From contig NZ_CP062165.1 of the NCBI RefSeq assembly GCF_014844075.1, positions 3,906,001-3,970,000 of the forward strand: DNA of 64,000 nucleotides, read 5' to 3'. The notes under the pieces were generated by a model that ran no database searches, was not told the origin of the DNA, and saw nothing but the letters and a program-made list of their open reading frames with translations. This document shows, piece by piece, positions 26,884 to 35,895 of this stretch; the first letter of the stretch is position 1; each line of letters starts with the position of its first letter. This stretch comes from Paenibacillus sp. JNUCC-31 (GTDB taxonomy: Bacteria; Bacillota; Bacilli; Paenibacillales; Paenibacillaceae). The position numbers and the translations under genes are program-made.

Positions 26884-27145
26884 GCGGGAGAGACCTGGGC
26901 AGGCTGAGTTATGGCTGGCATTCAGGCACCGAAGGAGCAAGCTGCTGCGCACCCGGCGCAGCAGTTAATCTCTCAGGTAAATGTACCATCGTTGGACGCA
27001 ACTCTGGAGAGTGCGCGAACTGCGCCACCCAAGGGGTATATGATCAAGCGGCAAGGGTTTGCAAGGTGCGTCACCTGTGAAATACAGGGAAGGCATCTAA
27101 CGTGCTTCTTATCATGAAACTCTCAGGTATCGAGGACAGAGAGAG
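26884..27145 (+). ncRNA. Tandem glycine riboswitch (gcvT-type, two aptamers)
   Basis: Aptamer I opens with GCGGGAGAGACC, has the core GGCACCGAAGGAGCAAGC and closes with TCTCAGGTAAATGTACCATC. A short linker GTTGGACGCAACTCTGGAGA leads to aptamer II, with core GCGCCACCCAAGGGGTA and closing CTCTCAGGTATCGAGGACAG. These conserved blocks and the paired arrangement are those of cooperative glycine riboswitches. The last bases of aptamer II (AGGACAGA) are also the left arm of the terminator at 27133-27173. Glycine binding should therefore hold them in P1, prevent termination and switch the serine dehydratase genes on. The ON direction is inferred from this overlap. Confidence 0.92.
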
Positions 27146-27173
27146 GGCTCATAGCCTTCTTCTGTCCTTTTTT
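27133..27173 (+). terminator. Riboswitch-controlled terminator
   Basis: AGGACAGA (27133-27140) pairs with TCTGTCCT (27161-27168), with an inner GAGGGC/GCCTTC pairing, followed by six T. It shares its left arm with the P1 helix of aptamer II. Confidence 0.85.
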
Positions 27174-27252
27174 GATGTCATCATTCAGTAATAAAGGAAC
27201 ATTATGGGCGTAGGTCTGGATGAAAATGACGATTATAAATGGAGGGTTTGCG

Positions 27253-27942
27253 ATGCGTTTTAAAGACGTTTTTTCAATTATTGGCCCGTCGATGACAGGG
27301 CCATCAAGTTCACATACGGCTGGAGCGGCACGATTGGGACGAATTGCCCGTCAGTGGCTGGGATGCACGCCAGAACGGGCCCGGCTTACTCTGTACGGCT
27401 CGTTTGCCGATACGTATCAGGGGCACGGCACGGATCTCGCGTTGATCGGTGGTCTGCTTGATTATGTCACCGACGATCCGCGTATCCCGGATGCAGAGCA
27501 ATATGCTGAGGAAGCGGGCATGGAGGTTGAGTTTTTCACAAGCGGTCTGCCAGCTCCCCATCCGAATACGGTCAAGATTGAATTGTGGCATGGGGAGCGC
27601 AAATGTTCTTTAATCGGTGCATCCATTGGTGGTGGCAGTGTATCGGTTCATGCCTTGAATGATTTCCGGGTACAGATCAGCGGAGAGTTTCCGACGCTTG
27701 TTCTGCGTCATTCAGACAAAGCTGGGGTTCTCGCTTCGGTAACGTCCACAATCAGCTCGTCAGGTGTGAACATCGGGTATATGCAAGTTGATCGGAAAGC
27801 CAGGGATGGTGAAGCCTTGACTGCGATGGAGATGGATGGTGTGCCAAATCCCGAGATGTTGAATCGTCTGCGATCGCTGGACCATGTACTTGAAATTCGC
27901 GTCATCGATTTGAAGAGAGGAGTGGAGCCGGATGCGGTTTAA
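27253..27942 (+). CDS. sdaAB: L-serine dehydratase, iron-sulfur-dependent, beta subunit
   Basis: A 229-residue subunit of the Fe-S serine dehydratase that turns L-serine into pyruvate and ammonia. It shows FSIIGPSMTGPSSSHTAGA near the N-terminus, GHGTDLALIGGLL, and a C-terminal ACT domain (about residues 150-220, from LRHSDKAGVLASVTSTISS) that may sense serine. I chose the ATG at 27253 behind TGGAGGG; the frame is open from 27220. The gene overlaps sdaAA by 11 bases. Control by the upstream glycine riboswitch links serine breakdown to glycine excess through glycine-serine interconversion. Confidence 0.92.
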   Translation: MRFKDVFSIIGPSMTGPSSSHTAGAARLGRIARQWLGCTPERARLTLYGSFADTYQGHGTDLALIGGLLDYVTDDPRIPDAEQYAEEAGMEVEFFTSGLPAPHPNTVKIELWHGERKCSLIGASIGGGSVSVHALNDFRVQISGEFPTLVLRHSDKAGVLASVTSTISSSGVNIGYMQVDRKARDGEALTAMEMDGVPNPEMLNRLRSLDHVLEIRVIDLKRGVEPDAV

Positions 27943-28876
27943 ACATCTACATGAACTGAATACCATCTGTACAGCGGAGTCCAAAACCATTGCCGAACTG
28001 ATGATCGAAGAGCAGGTTCAGGAAACCAATACTCCAAGAGCGGGTGTTGTGCAGCAGATGTCGGATTACTATCAGGTGATGAAGGAAGCTGTACACAAAG
28101 GACTGACAGAAGATACGACATCACGAAGCGGCTTGACTGGCGGAGACGGCAAAAAAATGGCCGAGTACATTCGCCAAGGTGAGACTTGCTCTGGAGATGC
28201 TTCTGCATTAGCTATGGCGTATGCCCTGTGTGTATCTGAAGTGAATGCCTCCATGGGCCGGATCGTAGCGACACCGACAGCGGGCTCCTGCGGCATTATT
28301 CCAGGTGTGTTTATCAGTTCCCAGGAGCGGTTTGGCTGGAGTGACGAGCATTTGGTAAACGGTCTGTTCTGTGCTGGTGCGATTGGATATGTTATTGCCA
28401 ACAACTCGTTTATTTCCGGTGCGGAAGGCGGCTGTCAGGCGGAAGTAGGTTCAGCAATCGGCATGGCTGCGGGTGCCATGGTTGAACTACGAGGAGGTAC
28501 ACCAGAGCAGGTTGTCCATGCGGTAGGTCTCGCGTTAAAAAATACACTGGGCCTCATCTGCGATCCGGTTGCGGGCCTCGTGGAGATCCCGTGCATCGTC
28601 CGTAACGGACTCGGTGCGGTAACCGCGCTGGCTGCGGCCGATATGGCACTAGCCGGGGTGCGCAGTGCCATTCCGTCAGACGAAGTTATAGATGTCATGC
28701 TTGAAGTGGGCAGTGCGATGCCAAGCAGGCACCGTGAAACGGCTCAAGGCGGGCTCGCTCAAACGCCAACAGGACGGAAAATGATGGAAAAGCTGGCCAA
28801 ACCGAAGGCGAAGCGTGCAGAACCTGAGTCTGAGTCTGAGTCTCCTGGTGAAAATGAACCAGAAGCTAAGGCATAA
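27932..28876 (+). CDS. sdaAA: L-serine dehydratase, iron-sulfur-dependent, alpha subunit
   Basis: A 314-residue catalytic subunit. Cys168, Cys210 and Cys221 (in GAEGGCQAE, LICDP and EIPC) keep the 42 and 11 residue spacing of the 4Fe-4S ligands in this enzyme family. TPTAGSCGIIPG and the SGLTGGDGKKM stretch are also conserved. The C-terminus carries an unusual acidic tail with repeated Ser-Glu pairs (coded by GAGTCT repeats near 28825-28840) beyond the normal end of the enzyme; its role is unknown. It forms the active heterodimer with the beta subunit. Confidence 0.92.
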   Translation: MRFKHLHELNTICTAESKTIAELMIEEQVQETNTPRAGVVQQMSDYYQVMKEAVHKGLTEDTTSRSGLTGGDGKKMAEYIRQGETCSGDASALAMAYALCVSEVNASMGRIVATPTAGSCGIIPGVFISSQERFGWSDEHLVNGLFCAGAIGYVIANNSFISGAEGGCQAEVGSAIGMAAGAMVELRGGTPEQVVHAVGLALKNTLGLICDPVAGLVEIPCIVRNGLGAVTALAAADMALAGVRSAIPSDEVIDVMLEVGSAMPSRHRETAQGGLAQTPTGRKMMEKLAKPKAKRAEPESESESPGENEPEAKA

Positions 28877-28960
28877 TCTCCTTAAACGCGTCAGAATGAG
28901 TTTCGCAACAAAAATCCTGATGTTAAACTGTGACTGTTCCAATGATCGATCCTTAACGCC

Positions 28961-29007
28961 AAATAAGCGCTCAACAGATCCGTTACAGGTCTCTGTAGCG
29001 CTTATTT
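28961..29007. terminator. Bidirectional terminator between sdaAA and the GH13 gene
   Basis: AAATAAGCGCT (28961-28971) pairs with AGCGCTTATTT (28997-29007). With A and T flanks on both sides it can serve the two convergent genes. Confidence 0.75.
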
Positions 29008-29013
29008 ATCGTA

Positions 29014-30768
29014 TTACACGGGATTCGAACTTAGCACAGCGTATCCATATGCGGGCAGCTCGACCGCCAGAATACCCTCTTCCTTCGCTGTACGATAATT
29101 CTCTCCAAATAATTCCTTCCATTCCCTGTTACCCGCTTCCAGCTCGACGATAGCCGTTTCTTCCGAGCGATTGAACAAGATCAGAATGCGTTCCTCGTCA
29201 CTTTGCCGTTCCAGGACCAGCTGGCTTCCTTCGGCACGGGCCTGCAGGAATCGAACGCGGCCTTCTGCGCGCAGGGCAGGATGAGCATGGCGAAGTGCAA
29301 TGAGCTGCTGATAAAAGGTGAACAACTCGCGGTCCTGCTTCGCTTCGTCCCACTCCATGCATTTCCGGCATCCCGGATCAGCGCCGCCATCCAGCCCAAT
29401 CTCGTCCCCGTAATAGATACACGGTGTGCCCAGGTAAGTGAACTGGAACAGCGCTGCCAACTTCATCTTGCGCTGGTCACCTTCACATAGCGTGAGCAGC
29501 CTCGGTGTATCGTGGCTGTCCAGCAGGTTGAAGGCCACTTCGCTCGCCTGCAGCGGATAACGTGACAATTGTCGGCCGATAGAGTCCGCGAACGTCTCGG
29601 CATTCATTTTATTTCTCACAAAGAAACCATTCACGGCATCGGTAAACGGATAGTTCATGGAGGCATCGAACTGGTCACCTTGCAGCCAGGCTGAGGATTC
29701 ATTCCATATCTCCCCGAGAATGTACGCATCCGGATTTGCAGCTTTCACCACTCGGCGGAAGTCACGCCAGAATGCATCATCCACCTCATCCGCGACATCC
29801 AGTCGCCAGCCGTCCATACCCACTTCCTTAATCCAATACTCGGCAACCTTGAGCAGATAGTCCTTCACCTCGGGATTTTCCGTGTTCAGCTTCGGCATGT
29901 GAGGCTCAAATCCAAAGGTCTCATAGGTAGGGATGCCATCCTTCACATCCAGCGGAAATTCATGCACATGGAACCAATCCTTGTACTTGGACTTCTCCCC
30001 GTTCTCCTGCACGTCCACAAATGGCGCAAACGTCTTCCCTGAATGATTGAATACCGCGTCCAGGAGCACCCGGATGCCACGTTCATGACACAGCTTGACC
30101 AGTCGTTTGACCGTGTCTGCATCACCGAAATGCTGACCTACCCGCAGATAATCCTCGGTATCATACTTATGGTTGGTAGTTGCTGCGAAGATGGGGGTAA
30201 AATATATAGCGTTAATGCCCAGCTCGCTAAGATAGTCCAAATGATCCATCACACCCTGGAGGTCACCGCCGAAGAAATTAAACGGTGTAGGTTCGCCGCC
30301 CCAAGGTTCGACATTCTCCGGATTAAGTTCAGGATTGCCATTGGCAAACCGCTCGGGGAAGATCTGATAGAAAACAGCATCTTTCACCCAAGCAGGTGGT
30401 GTAAAAACAGCACCCGGATGAATATACGGGAACTGAAACATTTGCCCGGGATCGTCAGGTTCATGTTCCTGAAAATCCGTTTCGGACATCCAGATCTGCT
30501 CGTCTCCACTTTTTAGCAAAAAAGAGTACTTCAGGCGATGATATGGTGGCTTTATTTCACCCTCGTAATAATCAAACATGGAGTCAGATGCGAACTTGGC
30601 TAAAGGAATCAGTTCTTTGGTATTGTCCCATGCGTATTTGTCACCCGTCATGGCGTAGACTTCGGTGAGATCATTCTTTTTGGCGCGCAGACGCAGACGA
30701 ACGGTATCCTTGTCGTAGGCGTACGCCCAGTTTCGCTTGGGTTGATGATAGATGGCTTCCAGCAGCAT
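29014..30768 (-). CDS. GH13 alpha-glucan hydrolase (neopullulanase/cyclomaltodextrinase type)
   Basis: A 584-residue enzyme without a signal peptide, so it probably works on maltodextrins in the cytosol. Residues 1-120 form the CBM34-like N-terminal domain of the neopullulanase/maltogenic amylase group. The GH13 barrel follows with YQIFPERFANG, LLDAVFNHSG, DGWRLDVADEVD (nucleophile Asp324), LGEIWNESSAWL (acid/base Glu353) and FNLLDSHDTPR (Asp420). A beta-sandwich closes the protein from about residue 500. It stands alone, convergent to sdaAA and divergent from the response regulator gene. Confidence 0.92.
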   Translation of the reverse strand: MLLEAIYHQPKRNWAYAYDKDTVRLRLRAKKNDLTEVYAMTGDKYAWDNTKELIPLAKFASDSMFDYYEGEIKPPYHRLKYSFLLKSGDEQIWMSETDFQEHEPDDPGQMFQFPYIHPGAVFTPPAWVKDAVFYQIFPERFANGNPELNPENVEPWGGEPTPFNFFGGDLQGVMDHLDYLSELGINAIYFTPIFAATTNHKYDTEDYLRVGQHFGDADTVKRLVKLCHERGIRVLLDAVFNHSGKTFAPFVDVQENGEKSKYKDWFHVHEFPLDVKDGIPTYETFGFEPHMPKLNTENPEVKDYLLKVAEYWIKEVGMDGWRLDVADEVDDAFWRDFRRVVKAANPDAYILGEIWNESSAWLQGDQFDASMNYPFTDAVNGFFVRNKMNAETFADSIGRQLSRYPLQASEVAFNLLDSHDTPRLLTLCEGDQRKMKLAALFQFTYLGTPCIYYGDEIGLDGGADPGCRKCMEWDEAKQDRELFTFYQQLIALRHAHPALRAEGRVRFLQARAEGSQLVLERQSDEERILILFNRSEETAIVELEAGNREWKELFGENYRTAKEEGILAVELPAYGYAVLSSNPV

Positions 30769-30977
30769 GTTGAAATTCCTCCCGTATATACCCTTTGTAT
30801 GTACTTCATGGACCTCATGACATGATATTTCTGAATCTGGAGATTAAGGTATAATACAAATAAAAGTAACGGAGTCCCCGTTGTACGGTGCATCGCTTCG
30901 TTCATACATACAGCTTACTCCATTATGTTTAGATATATAATTAACCCAAAGGGTGCAGAAAGGAAACGAATTTACGC

Positions 30978-31661
30978 ATGAAAACAAAATTGTTATACAT
31001 TGAAGACGATACGGAAATTGCGACATGGGTCAGAGCTGACCTGGAGGAACGTGGTTATGAGGTCATATGGCTCGGAAGTGGAGAGGGCGCGGGTGAAGCC
31101 GCCGGAGGCTGTTCGCTGATTATTCTGGATGTCATGCTGCCGGGGCTGGATGGATTTACAGTCGGGCAGCGGCTCAAAAAGGAACATCCTTCTGTGCCCA
31201 TCGTCATGCTCTCGGCCAGAACGTCCATTGACGACAAGCTGCATGGGCTCGATTTTGCCGATGATTATGTAACCAAGCCGTTTCATCCTGATGAACTCGC
31301 TGCCCGAATTGAAGTGCAACTGCGGAAGGCGGGAACGGATGTCTCGTCCGAAACCGTCGTAAAGCTGGATCATCTGTCCATCTATGAGAAGGACCATCGG
31401 ATCGTCAATGAGGAAACCGGGGAAGAGATTATTTTATCAGGCAAACAATTTCATATCTTCGCCTATCTGCTCAGGCATATGGGCATGATTCGCACAAAAG
31501 AACAGATCTACGAGGCTGTTTGGAATGAGCCTTATCTCGACGGGGACAAGACACTAATGGTACATATTCGACATTTGCGCGAGAAGCTGGAGCTTGATCC
31601 GGCGAACCCTGCCATCATTCAAACGATCCGCGGTGTAGGGTACCGCGTGAAGAAGCCATGA
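30978..31661 (+). CDS. OmpR/PhoB-family response regulator
   Basis: A 227-residue regulator. The receiver domain has acidic residues in IEDD (9-11), phospho-acceptor Asp51 in LIILDVMLPGLDGF, SAR at 79-81 and Lys100 in YVTKPF. The C-terminal winged helix ends in TLMVHIRHLREKLEL and TIRGVGYRVK. It is translationally coupled to the kinase gene (ATGA) and followed by an ABC transporter resembling lantibiotic-protection pumps, so it probably controls that transporter in response to a cell-envelope antibiotic. The GAAAGGAAAC site precedes the start. Confidence 0.92.
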   Translation: MKTKLLYIEDDTEIATWVRADLEERGYEVIWLGSGEGAGEAAGGCSLIILDVMLPGLDGFTVGQRLKKEHPSVPIVMLSARTSIDDKLHGLDFADDYVTKPFHPDELAARIEVQLRKAGTDVSSETVVKLDHLSIYEKDHRIVNEETGEEIILSGKQFHIFAYLLRHMGMIRTKEQIYEAVWNEPYLDGDKTLMVHIRHLREKLELDPANPAIIQTIRGVGYRVKKP

Positions 31662-33178
31662 GGTGGAGATCCGGAGAACGAGAGAGGATGAAGGGAGAAG
31701 GGCGTAAGGACCGAATTCCGGCAGGGAAACGTAAGCTGCGCTTTGGAAGGTCCCTGATGTCCCGTTATATGTTGCTGATCCTGGCGGCGGTTTTATTTGT
31801 TCCGGTTGTTCTTCCGCTCACATCCATCATTTACGTTGTGGTGGTGAACAATACCAATATAGAGAATACAGCCCCCTATGGGGACTCTACGAAAATCAGC
31901 AACTTGTGGTCCAGGGAGTCCAAGGAACTACATGGGGCTACACCGGAAGAGATTCATAAACGATTGGAACAGCTACACGGTAAATATCCAAAATCGTCAA
32001 TGTATTATGTGAACAAGAAGGGCGAAACGGCATATATACTCGGAGGGGAAGACGTTAACGTAACGGAGTCAACGCAGGCCGGAATAACGGTAACCACGTT
32101 GAAGTGGGCACGGAATGACAAGAATGCGGCAGTGACCCGAATTCCTGACTTATGGGATGCAAACTCTGCCCTCGAATTTATGAAGGAAGCCTCCTATCGT
32201 GATCCACTTACGGTGGTTTCATTTGTGGGAGGCGACAACGAGGACAAGGGTCAGGGCTTTATGGTAATTGAGGTACCCCGGTATCTGTTGGAAAAATCGC
32301 AGAATAATTGGCCCATGGAACTCTTGTATTTGGGCGTCTTGATGATGATCATCCTCCTGTTGTTCATCGTCATGTCGATCCTGTTCTTTGCGCGAATTCG
32401 CAAGCGACTCATTCGGCTGCAGACGGCAATGATGACTCCGGGCAAAGAAGGCATTCCGCTTCCTGTGGACATTCTCAGATCCGACGAGATCGGACAGTTG
32501 GAAGAATCATTCAATGCAATGGTGTATCAGTTGACAGACAGCCGTCACCGGGAACGGGAGGAAGAACAGTTGCGCAAACGTCTGGTTGCGGGACTGTCGC
32601 ATGATCTGCGTACGCCGCTGACTGTAATTCGTGGACACATGCATTCACTTCACAAAGAGCCGCTAAGCGCAACTGCGGACAATTCATTGCGCCGGATGGA
32701 AGCCAAAATGGATGACTTGAGCGGACTCATTGATAACATGTTGTCTTATAACCTGCTCGCCAGTGGGAAATATACTCTGAAGCTGGAACAGAAGGACATC
32801 CTGCGAATTGTCAGGGAGGCCGCAGCGGCTTGGTACCCCGTTTGGGAGAAAGAACAATATGAGATTGATATTGATCTGCCGGAAGAACCATTAATCTGGC
32901 AGGTCGATGAGCAGGGCATGCGCCGTGTTCTCGATAACCTGTTTCAGAATGTGATTCGTCATGCAGCCTGCGGAAAATATATCGGCATATCGACAAGTGT
33001 GGTTCAAGGAAGAGTTGCTCTTGTTATTCAAGATCGGGGACCTGGACTCCAGGAGGATTCCGATACCAAAGGAACAGGCCTGGGCTTATCCATTGTGGAT
33101 CTGTTGATTCGAGAAATGGGACTGCGCAAGCGGCTGGATAGCTCACCGGAAGGGGTCCGTATCTATATCTATTTTTAA
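31658..33178 (+). CDS. Sensor histidine kinase
   Basis: A 506-residue membrane kinase. Two membrane segments (about 35-60 and 218-245) bracket an extracellular domain of roughly 155 residues. A HAMP region follows (RSDEIGQLEESFNAMVYQL), then the H-box GLSHDLRTPLTVIRGH with phospho-His315, N-box VLDNLFQNVIRHA, DRGPGLQED and TGLGLSIVDLL. It would phosphorylate the regulator encoded just ahead. The larger outer domain sets it apart from the intramembrane-sensing BceS kinases. An alternative start is the ATG at 31688. Confidence 0.92.
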   Translation: MRWRSGERERMKGEGRKDRIPAGKRKLRFGRSLMSRYMLLILAAVLFVPVVLPLTSIIYVVVVNNTNIENTAPYGDSTKISNLWSRESKELHGATPEEIHKRLEQLHGKYPKSSMYYVNKKGETAYILGGEDVNVTESTQAGITVTTLKWARNDKNAAVTRIPDLWDANSALEFMKEASYRDPLTVVSFVGGDNEDKGQGFMVIEVPRYLLEKSQNNWPMELLYLGVLMMIILLLFIVMSILFFARIRKRLIRLQTAMMTPGKEGIPLPVDILRSDEIGQLEESFNAMVYQLTDSRHREREEEQLRKRLVAGLSHDLRTPLTVIRGHMHSLHKEPLSATADNSLRRMEAKMDDLSGLIDNMLSYNLLASGKYTLKLEQKDILRIVREAAAAWYPVWEKEQYEIDIDLPEEPLIWQVDEQGMRRVLDNLFQNVIRHAACGKYIGISTSVVQGRVALVIQDRGPGLQEDSDTKGTGLGLSIVDLLIREMGLRKRLDSSPEGVRIYIYF

Positions 33179-33249
33179 ACTAAACTTAAACTTGGAAAGA
33201 ACTCCGTTTTAACCTTGGAAGGTTACGATGTTATCCGAGGTGATTAACA

Positions 33250-34164
33250 GTGAGTAATAACATTATTCAAACCGCTAATTTATGGAAAACTTATCGGGAT
33301 CGTGCGGCGGTCCGTGAGCTTGACTTGCATATTAAAAAGGGAGATATTTACGGCTTCCTGGGTCCCAACGGTGCCGGAAAGACAACAACGATTCGCATGC
33401 TTCTTGGCTTAATCAAGCCAACCAAAGGAGTCATCCGTATATTCGACAAAGATATCCGCAAAGATCGCATGGATATTCTGCGGCGTGTAGGTTCCTTGGT
33501 TGAATATCCATCGTATTACGGACACCTGAACGCGGTGGAGAACCTGGAAGCCCTGCGCCGGATTATCAATGTACCCAAATCGAGGATTGACGAAGTGCTC
33601 TCCATTGTCGATCTGACCCGCGACGCGAAACGCTCGGTGAAAGGATACTCTCTTGGCATGAAGCAGCGTCTGGGTATTGCCAGTGCATTGTTGGGCGAAC
33701 CGGAATTGCTTATCTTGGACGAGCCCACGAATGGACTCGATCCTGCGGGAATTCAGGAGATTCGGGAACTAATCAAACGCATGCCACTGGAACATGGCAT
33801 CACGGTCCTCGTTTCCAGCCATTTGCTGAGTGAAGTGGAGCAGATGGCAAGCCGTGTCGGCATTATTCGTGAGGGCAAGATGGTGCTTCAGGATACCATC
33901 GCGAATCTGCATAGCCAGACAGGCAGCTCCATTCGACTAACCGTATCCGAGCCGGAAGAGGCGATGAAGCTTGCAAGGGAGCAAGGGCAGTTCGGCGAGC
34001 GGCAAGGAGCAGCCCTGACGTTCCCTTATATGGATAATAGTGCAATCGCCTTGCTGGTACGCCGACTGGTCGAGCAGGATCACGCGGTCTATCGCGTGGA
34101 AGAGCATCGTCAATCACTGGAAGACCTGTTCATGCGGGTCATCGGTGAGGGGGCGAACGTATGA
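33250..34164 (+). CDS. ABC transporter ATPase, BcrA/LanF type (bacitracin/lantibiotic protection)
   Basis: A 304-residue ATPase with Walker A GPNGAGKTTTIRMLLGLI, signature YSLGMKQRLGIASALLG, Walker B LLILDEPTNGLDP and H-loop VLVSSHLLSEVEQMA. Length and sequence pattern are those of BcrA/LanF-like subunits that expel peptide antibiotics from the membrane together with two small permeases. GTG start at 33250 behind GAGGTGATT. It overlaps the first permease gene by four bases. Confidence 0.9.
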   Translation: MSNNIIQTANLWKTYRDRAAVRELDLHIKKGDIYGFLGPNGAGKTTTIRMLLGLIKPTKGVIRIFDKDIRKDRMDILRRVGSLVEYPSYYGHLNAVENLEALRRIINVPKSRIDEVLSIVDLTRDAKRSVKGYSLGMKQRLGIASALLGEPELLILDEPTNGLDPAGIQEIRELIKRMPLEHGITVLVSSHLLSEVEQMASRVGIIREGKMVLQDTIANLHSQTGSSIRLTVSEPEEAMKLAREQGQFGERQGAALTFPYMDNSAIALLVRRLVEQDHAVYRVEEHRQSLEDLFMRVIGEGANV

Positions 34165-34877
34165 CAGGCCGAGCATTATCGTCCGATTGGCTCAAAATCC
34201 GCGGCAAAGGTATCTGGTTCCTCGTGTTTCTGGCGCCCATTGGGCTGACAGCGATGCAGGCGTTGAACTTCGGATTACGTCTGGATTATCTGAAACAGCA
34301 GTATGGGGATAATCTGTGGGGCGGCTTATTGAACAATGTGGTTGTGTTTGTACCCCTCGCTTTGATGTTGGGGGCGACTATTCTTAGTTCAATGATTGCC
34401 AATGTTGAACATGAGCAGGGATCATGGAAACAGCTTCTGGCATTACCCATTCCGAGAACTGCCGTGTATCTGGCAAAATTCATGCTGGCTTGCATCTTGC
34501 TTATCGTCTCCTCTTTATTGTTAACGGTGGGGGTGGTAGGTCTGGGGCTCGTGCTCGGATTCGATGCCAGTGAGATACCATGGACGGATACCATCAGACT
34601 GGGGCTGCTGCCTTTGGCCGGGGCGCTTCCTGTATTGTCATTGGAGCTATGGCTCACGATGGTCACCAAAAATCAGGCACTTCCCGTAACCCTGGGCATT
34701 ATTCTCGCCGTGATGGGGATGTTCTCGCTCAGTATCTCACCGTACTTCCCGCTTGCTTGGGCACAAATGGCCTGGAATGGACCCCATTCATGGATGTATG
34801 CAGGTATGGGTATAGGTATGGGCTTGCTGATCATGTTGCTGGGTATGATTCACTTCAGCCGGAAGGATGTGGCCTGA
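34161..34877 (+). CDS. ABC-2 type permease, LanE/LanG-like subunit 1
   Basis: A 238-residue membrane protein with six segments. SNVEHEQGSWKQLLALPIPRTAVY-type wording (here starting IANVEHEQGSWKQLLALP near residue 75) is typical of the MutE/EpiE permeases of lantibiotic protection pumps. It overlaps the ATPase gene (ATGA) and abuts the second permease. Confidence 0.85.
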   Translation: MTGRALSSDWLKIRGKGIWFLVFLAPIGLTAMQALNFGLRLDYLKQQYGDNLWGGLLNNVVVFVPLALMLGATILSSMIANVEHEQGSWKQLLALPIPRTAVYLAKFMLACILLIVSSLLLTVGVVGLGLVLGFDASEIPWTDTIRLGLLPLAGALPVLSLELWLTMVTKNQALPVTLGIILAVMGMFSLSISPYFPLAWAQMAWNGPHSWMYAGMGIGMGLLIMLLGMIHFSRKDVA

Positions 34878-35612
34878 ATGAGCTTTGCCACAACCTATTT
34901 CCGGATTTTGTCCGCTGAGCGGCTGAAAATGGGCAAGTCTCCCGTGTGGCTTCTGATCCTGCTGAGTCCCTTAATTGCGCTGCTTATTGGGCTGTTATCC
35001 ACCCCCTCCGGGAATTGGCGTGTATTGATGACAACAATGGTCTTCCTGCATGGTTTATTGTTGTTGCCGATTCTGACTGGTGTATTTACTTCCTTTGTCT
35101 GCCGCTTCGAACATGCAGGAGGAGGCTGGAAACAGATGCTGGTCTTGCCGCTCACCCGTACAGGCGTATATGCCGGCAAACTGACAATCGTGCTGCTTCT
35201 TCTGGCGGGGACGCAACTATTGTTGCTGGGTTCCATTTTGCTTGCTGGTCAGCTTCAGGGGTTGACAGCTCCTGTTCCATGGGGATTCCTTGCAGAGAAG
35301 TTGTTGTTGGGCTTGTTCGCCTGTTTGCCGCTTGCTGCTCTGCAGATGTTTGTTTCCTTGGTATGGAGCAGCTTTGCGGCGCCGCTGGCATTGAATTTTG
35401 CGTTGACAGTACCCAATATTCTGATCGTCAACTCGGTCACTTTTGGCCCGTATTACCCTTGGGCGCAGCCAATGATCTTAATGACGCCGATGGAAGGCGA
35501 GGGATTTGGAGCTTACAATGTTCCACTCGAGACCATGCTGACGGTAGTTGGAGGCAGTGCTGTACTCTTCATGCTTATCGGCGTTTTATATTTTAGAAAA
35601 AAAGAAATTTGA
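34878..35612 (+). CDS. ABC-2 type permease, LanE/LanG-like subunit 2
   Basis: A 244-residue six-segment membrane protein that begins directly after the stop of the first permease. It is a distant paralogue of that neighbour: FVCRFEHAGGGWKQMLVLPL matches IANVEHEQGSWKQLLALP in position. ATPase plus two unequal small permeases is the LanFEG/CprABC arrangement. Together with the kinase and regulator it forms a five-gene detoxification unit for membrane-active peptides, by inference from family and order. Confidence 0.85.
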   Translation: MSFATTYFRILSAERLKMGKSPVWLLILLSPLIALLIGLLSTPSGNWRVLMTTMVFLHGLLLLPILTGVFTSFVCRFEHAGGGWKQMLVLPLTRTGVYAGKLTIVLLLLAGTQLLLLGSILLAGQLQGLTAPVPWGFLAEKLLLGLFACLPLAALQMFVSLVWSSFAAPLALNFALTVPNILIVNSVTFGPYYPWAQPMILMTPMEGEGFGAYNVPLETMLTVVGGSAVLFMLIGVLYFRKKEI

Positions 35613-35895
35613 GTGACAAGAAACCATCCATAAACTCGCATACAAAACTTCCCTTCTACAAAGAAAAGGCATATGTCATCATGAATGACGGCATGTGTCA
35701 CTAGAGGGGATTTTTTGTCGTTTTAACGGGATTTGGTGAGGAGCTTGTAAGCAAAATTGAATTGGAATCTGGTAAAATATAAAAAGGTGTTTCTATCCCG
35801 CTTAACCTGGTTATTCGAGGGTAAGCCTATTCTTCCGGAAGTTATTATGATCCGGTGTTATATGGATTGAAGGCTAAAGAAAAGAGGGGTAAGCC

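Noticed and set aside
28825..28845. GAGTCT repeat at the sdaAA 3' end as a possible frameshift scar
   Set aside because: The frame stays open to a normal stop and codes an acidic Ser-Glu tail; nothing shows a broken gene.
35656..35702. GGCATATGTC and GGCATGTGTC as terminator arms behind the ABC permease genes
   Set aside because: They are direct, not inverted, repeats and do not form a stable stem.
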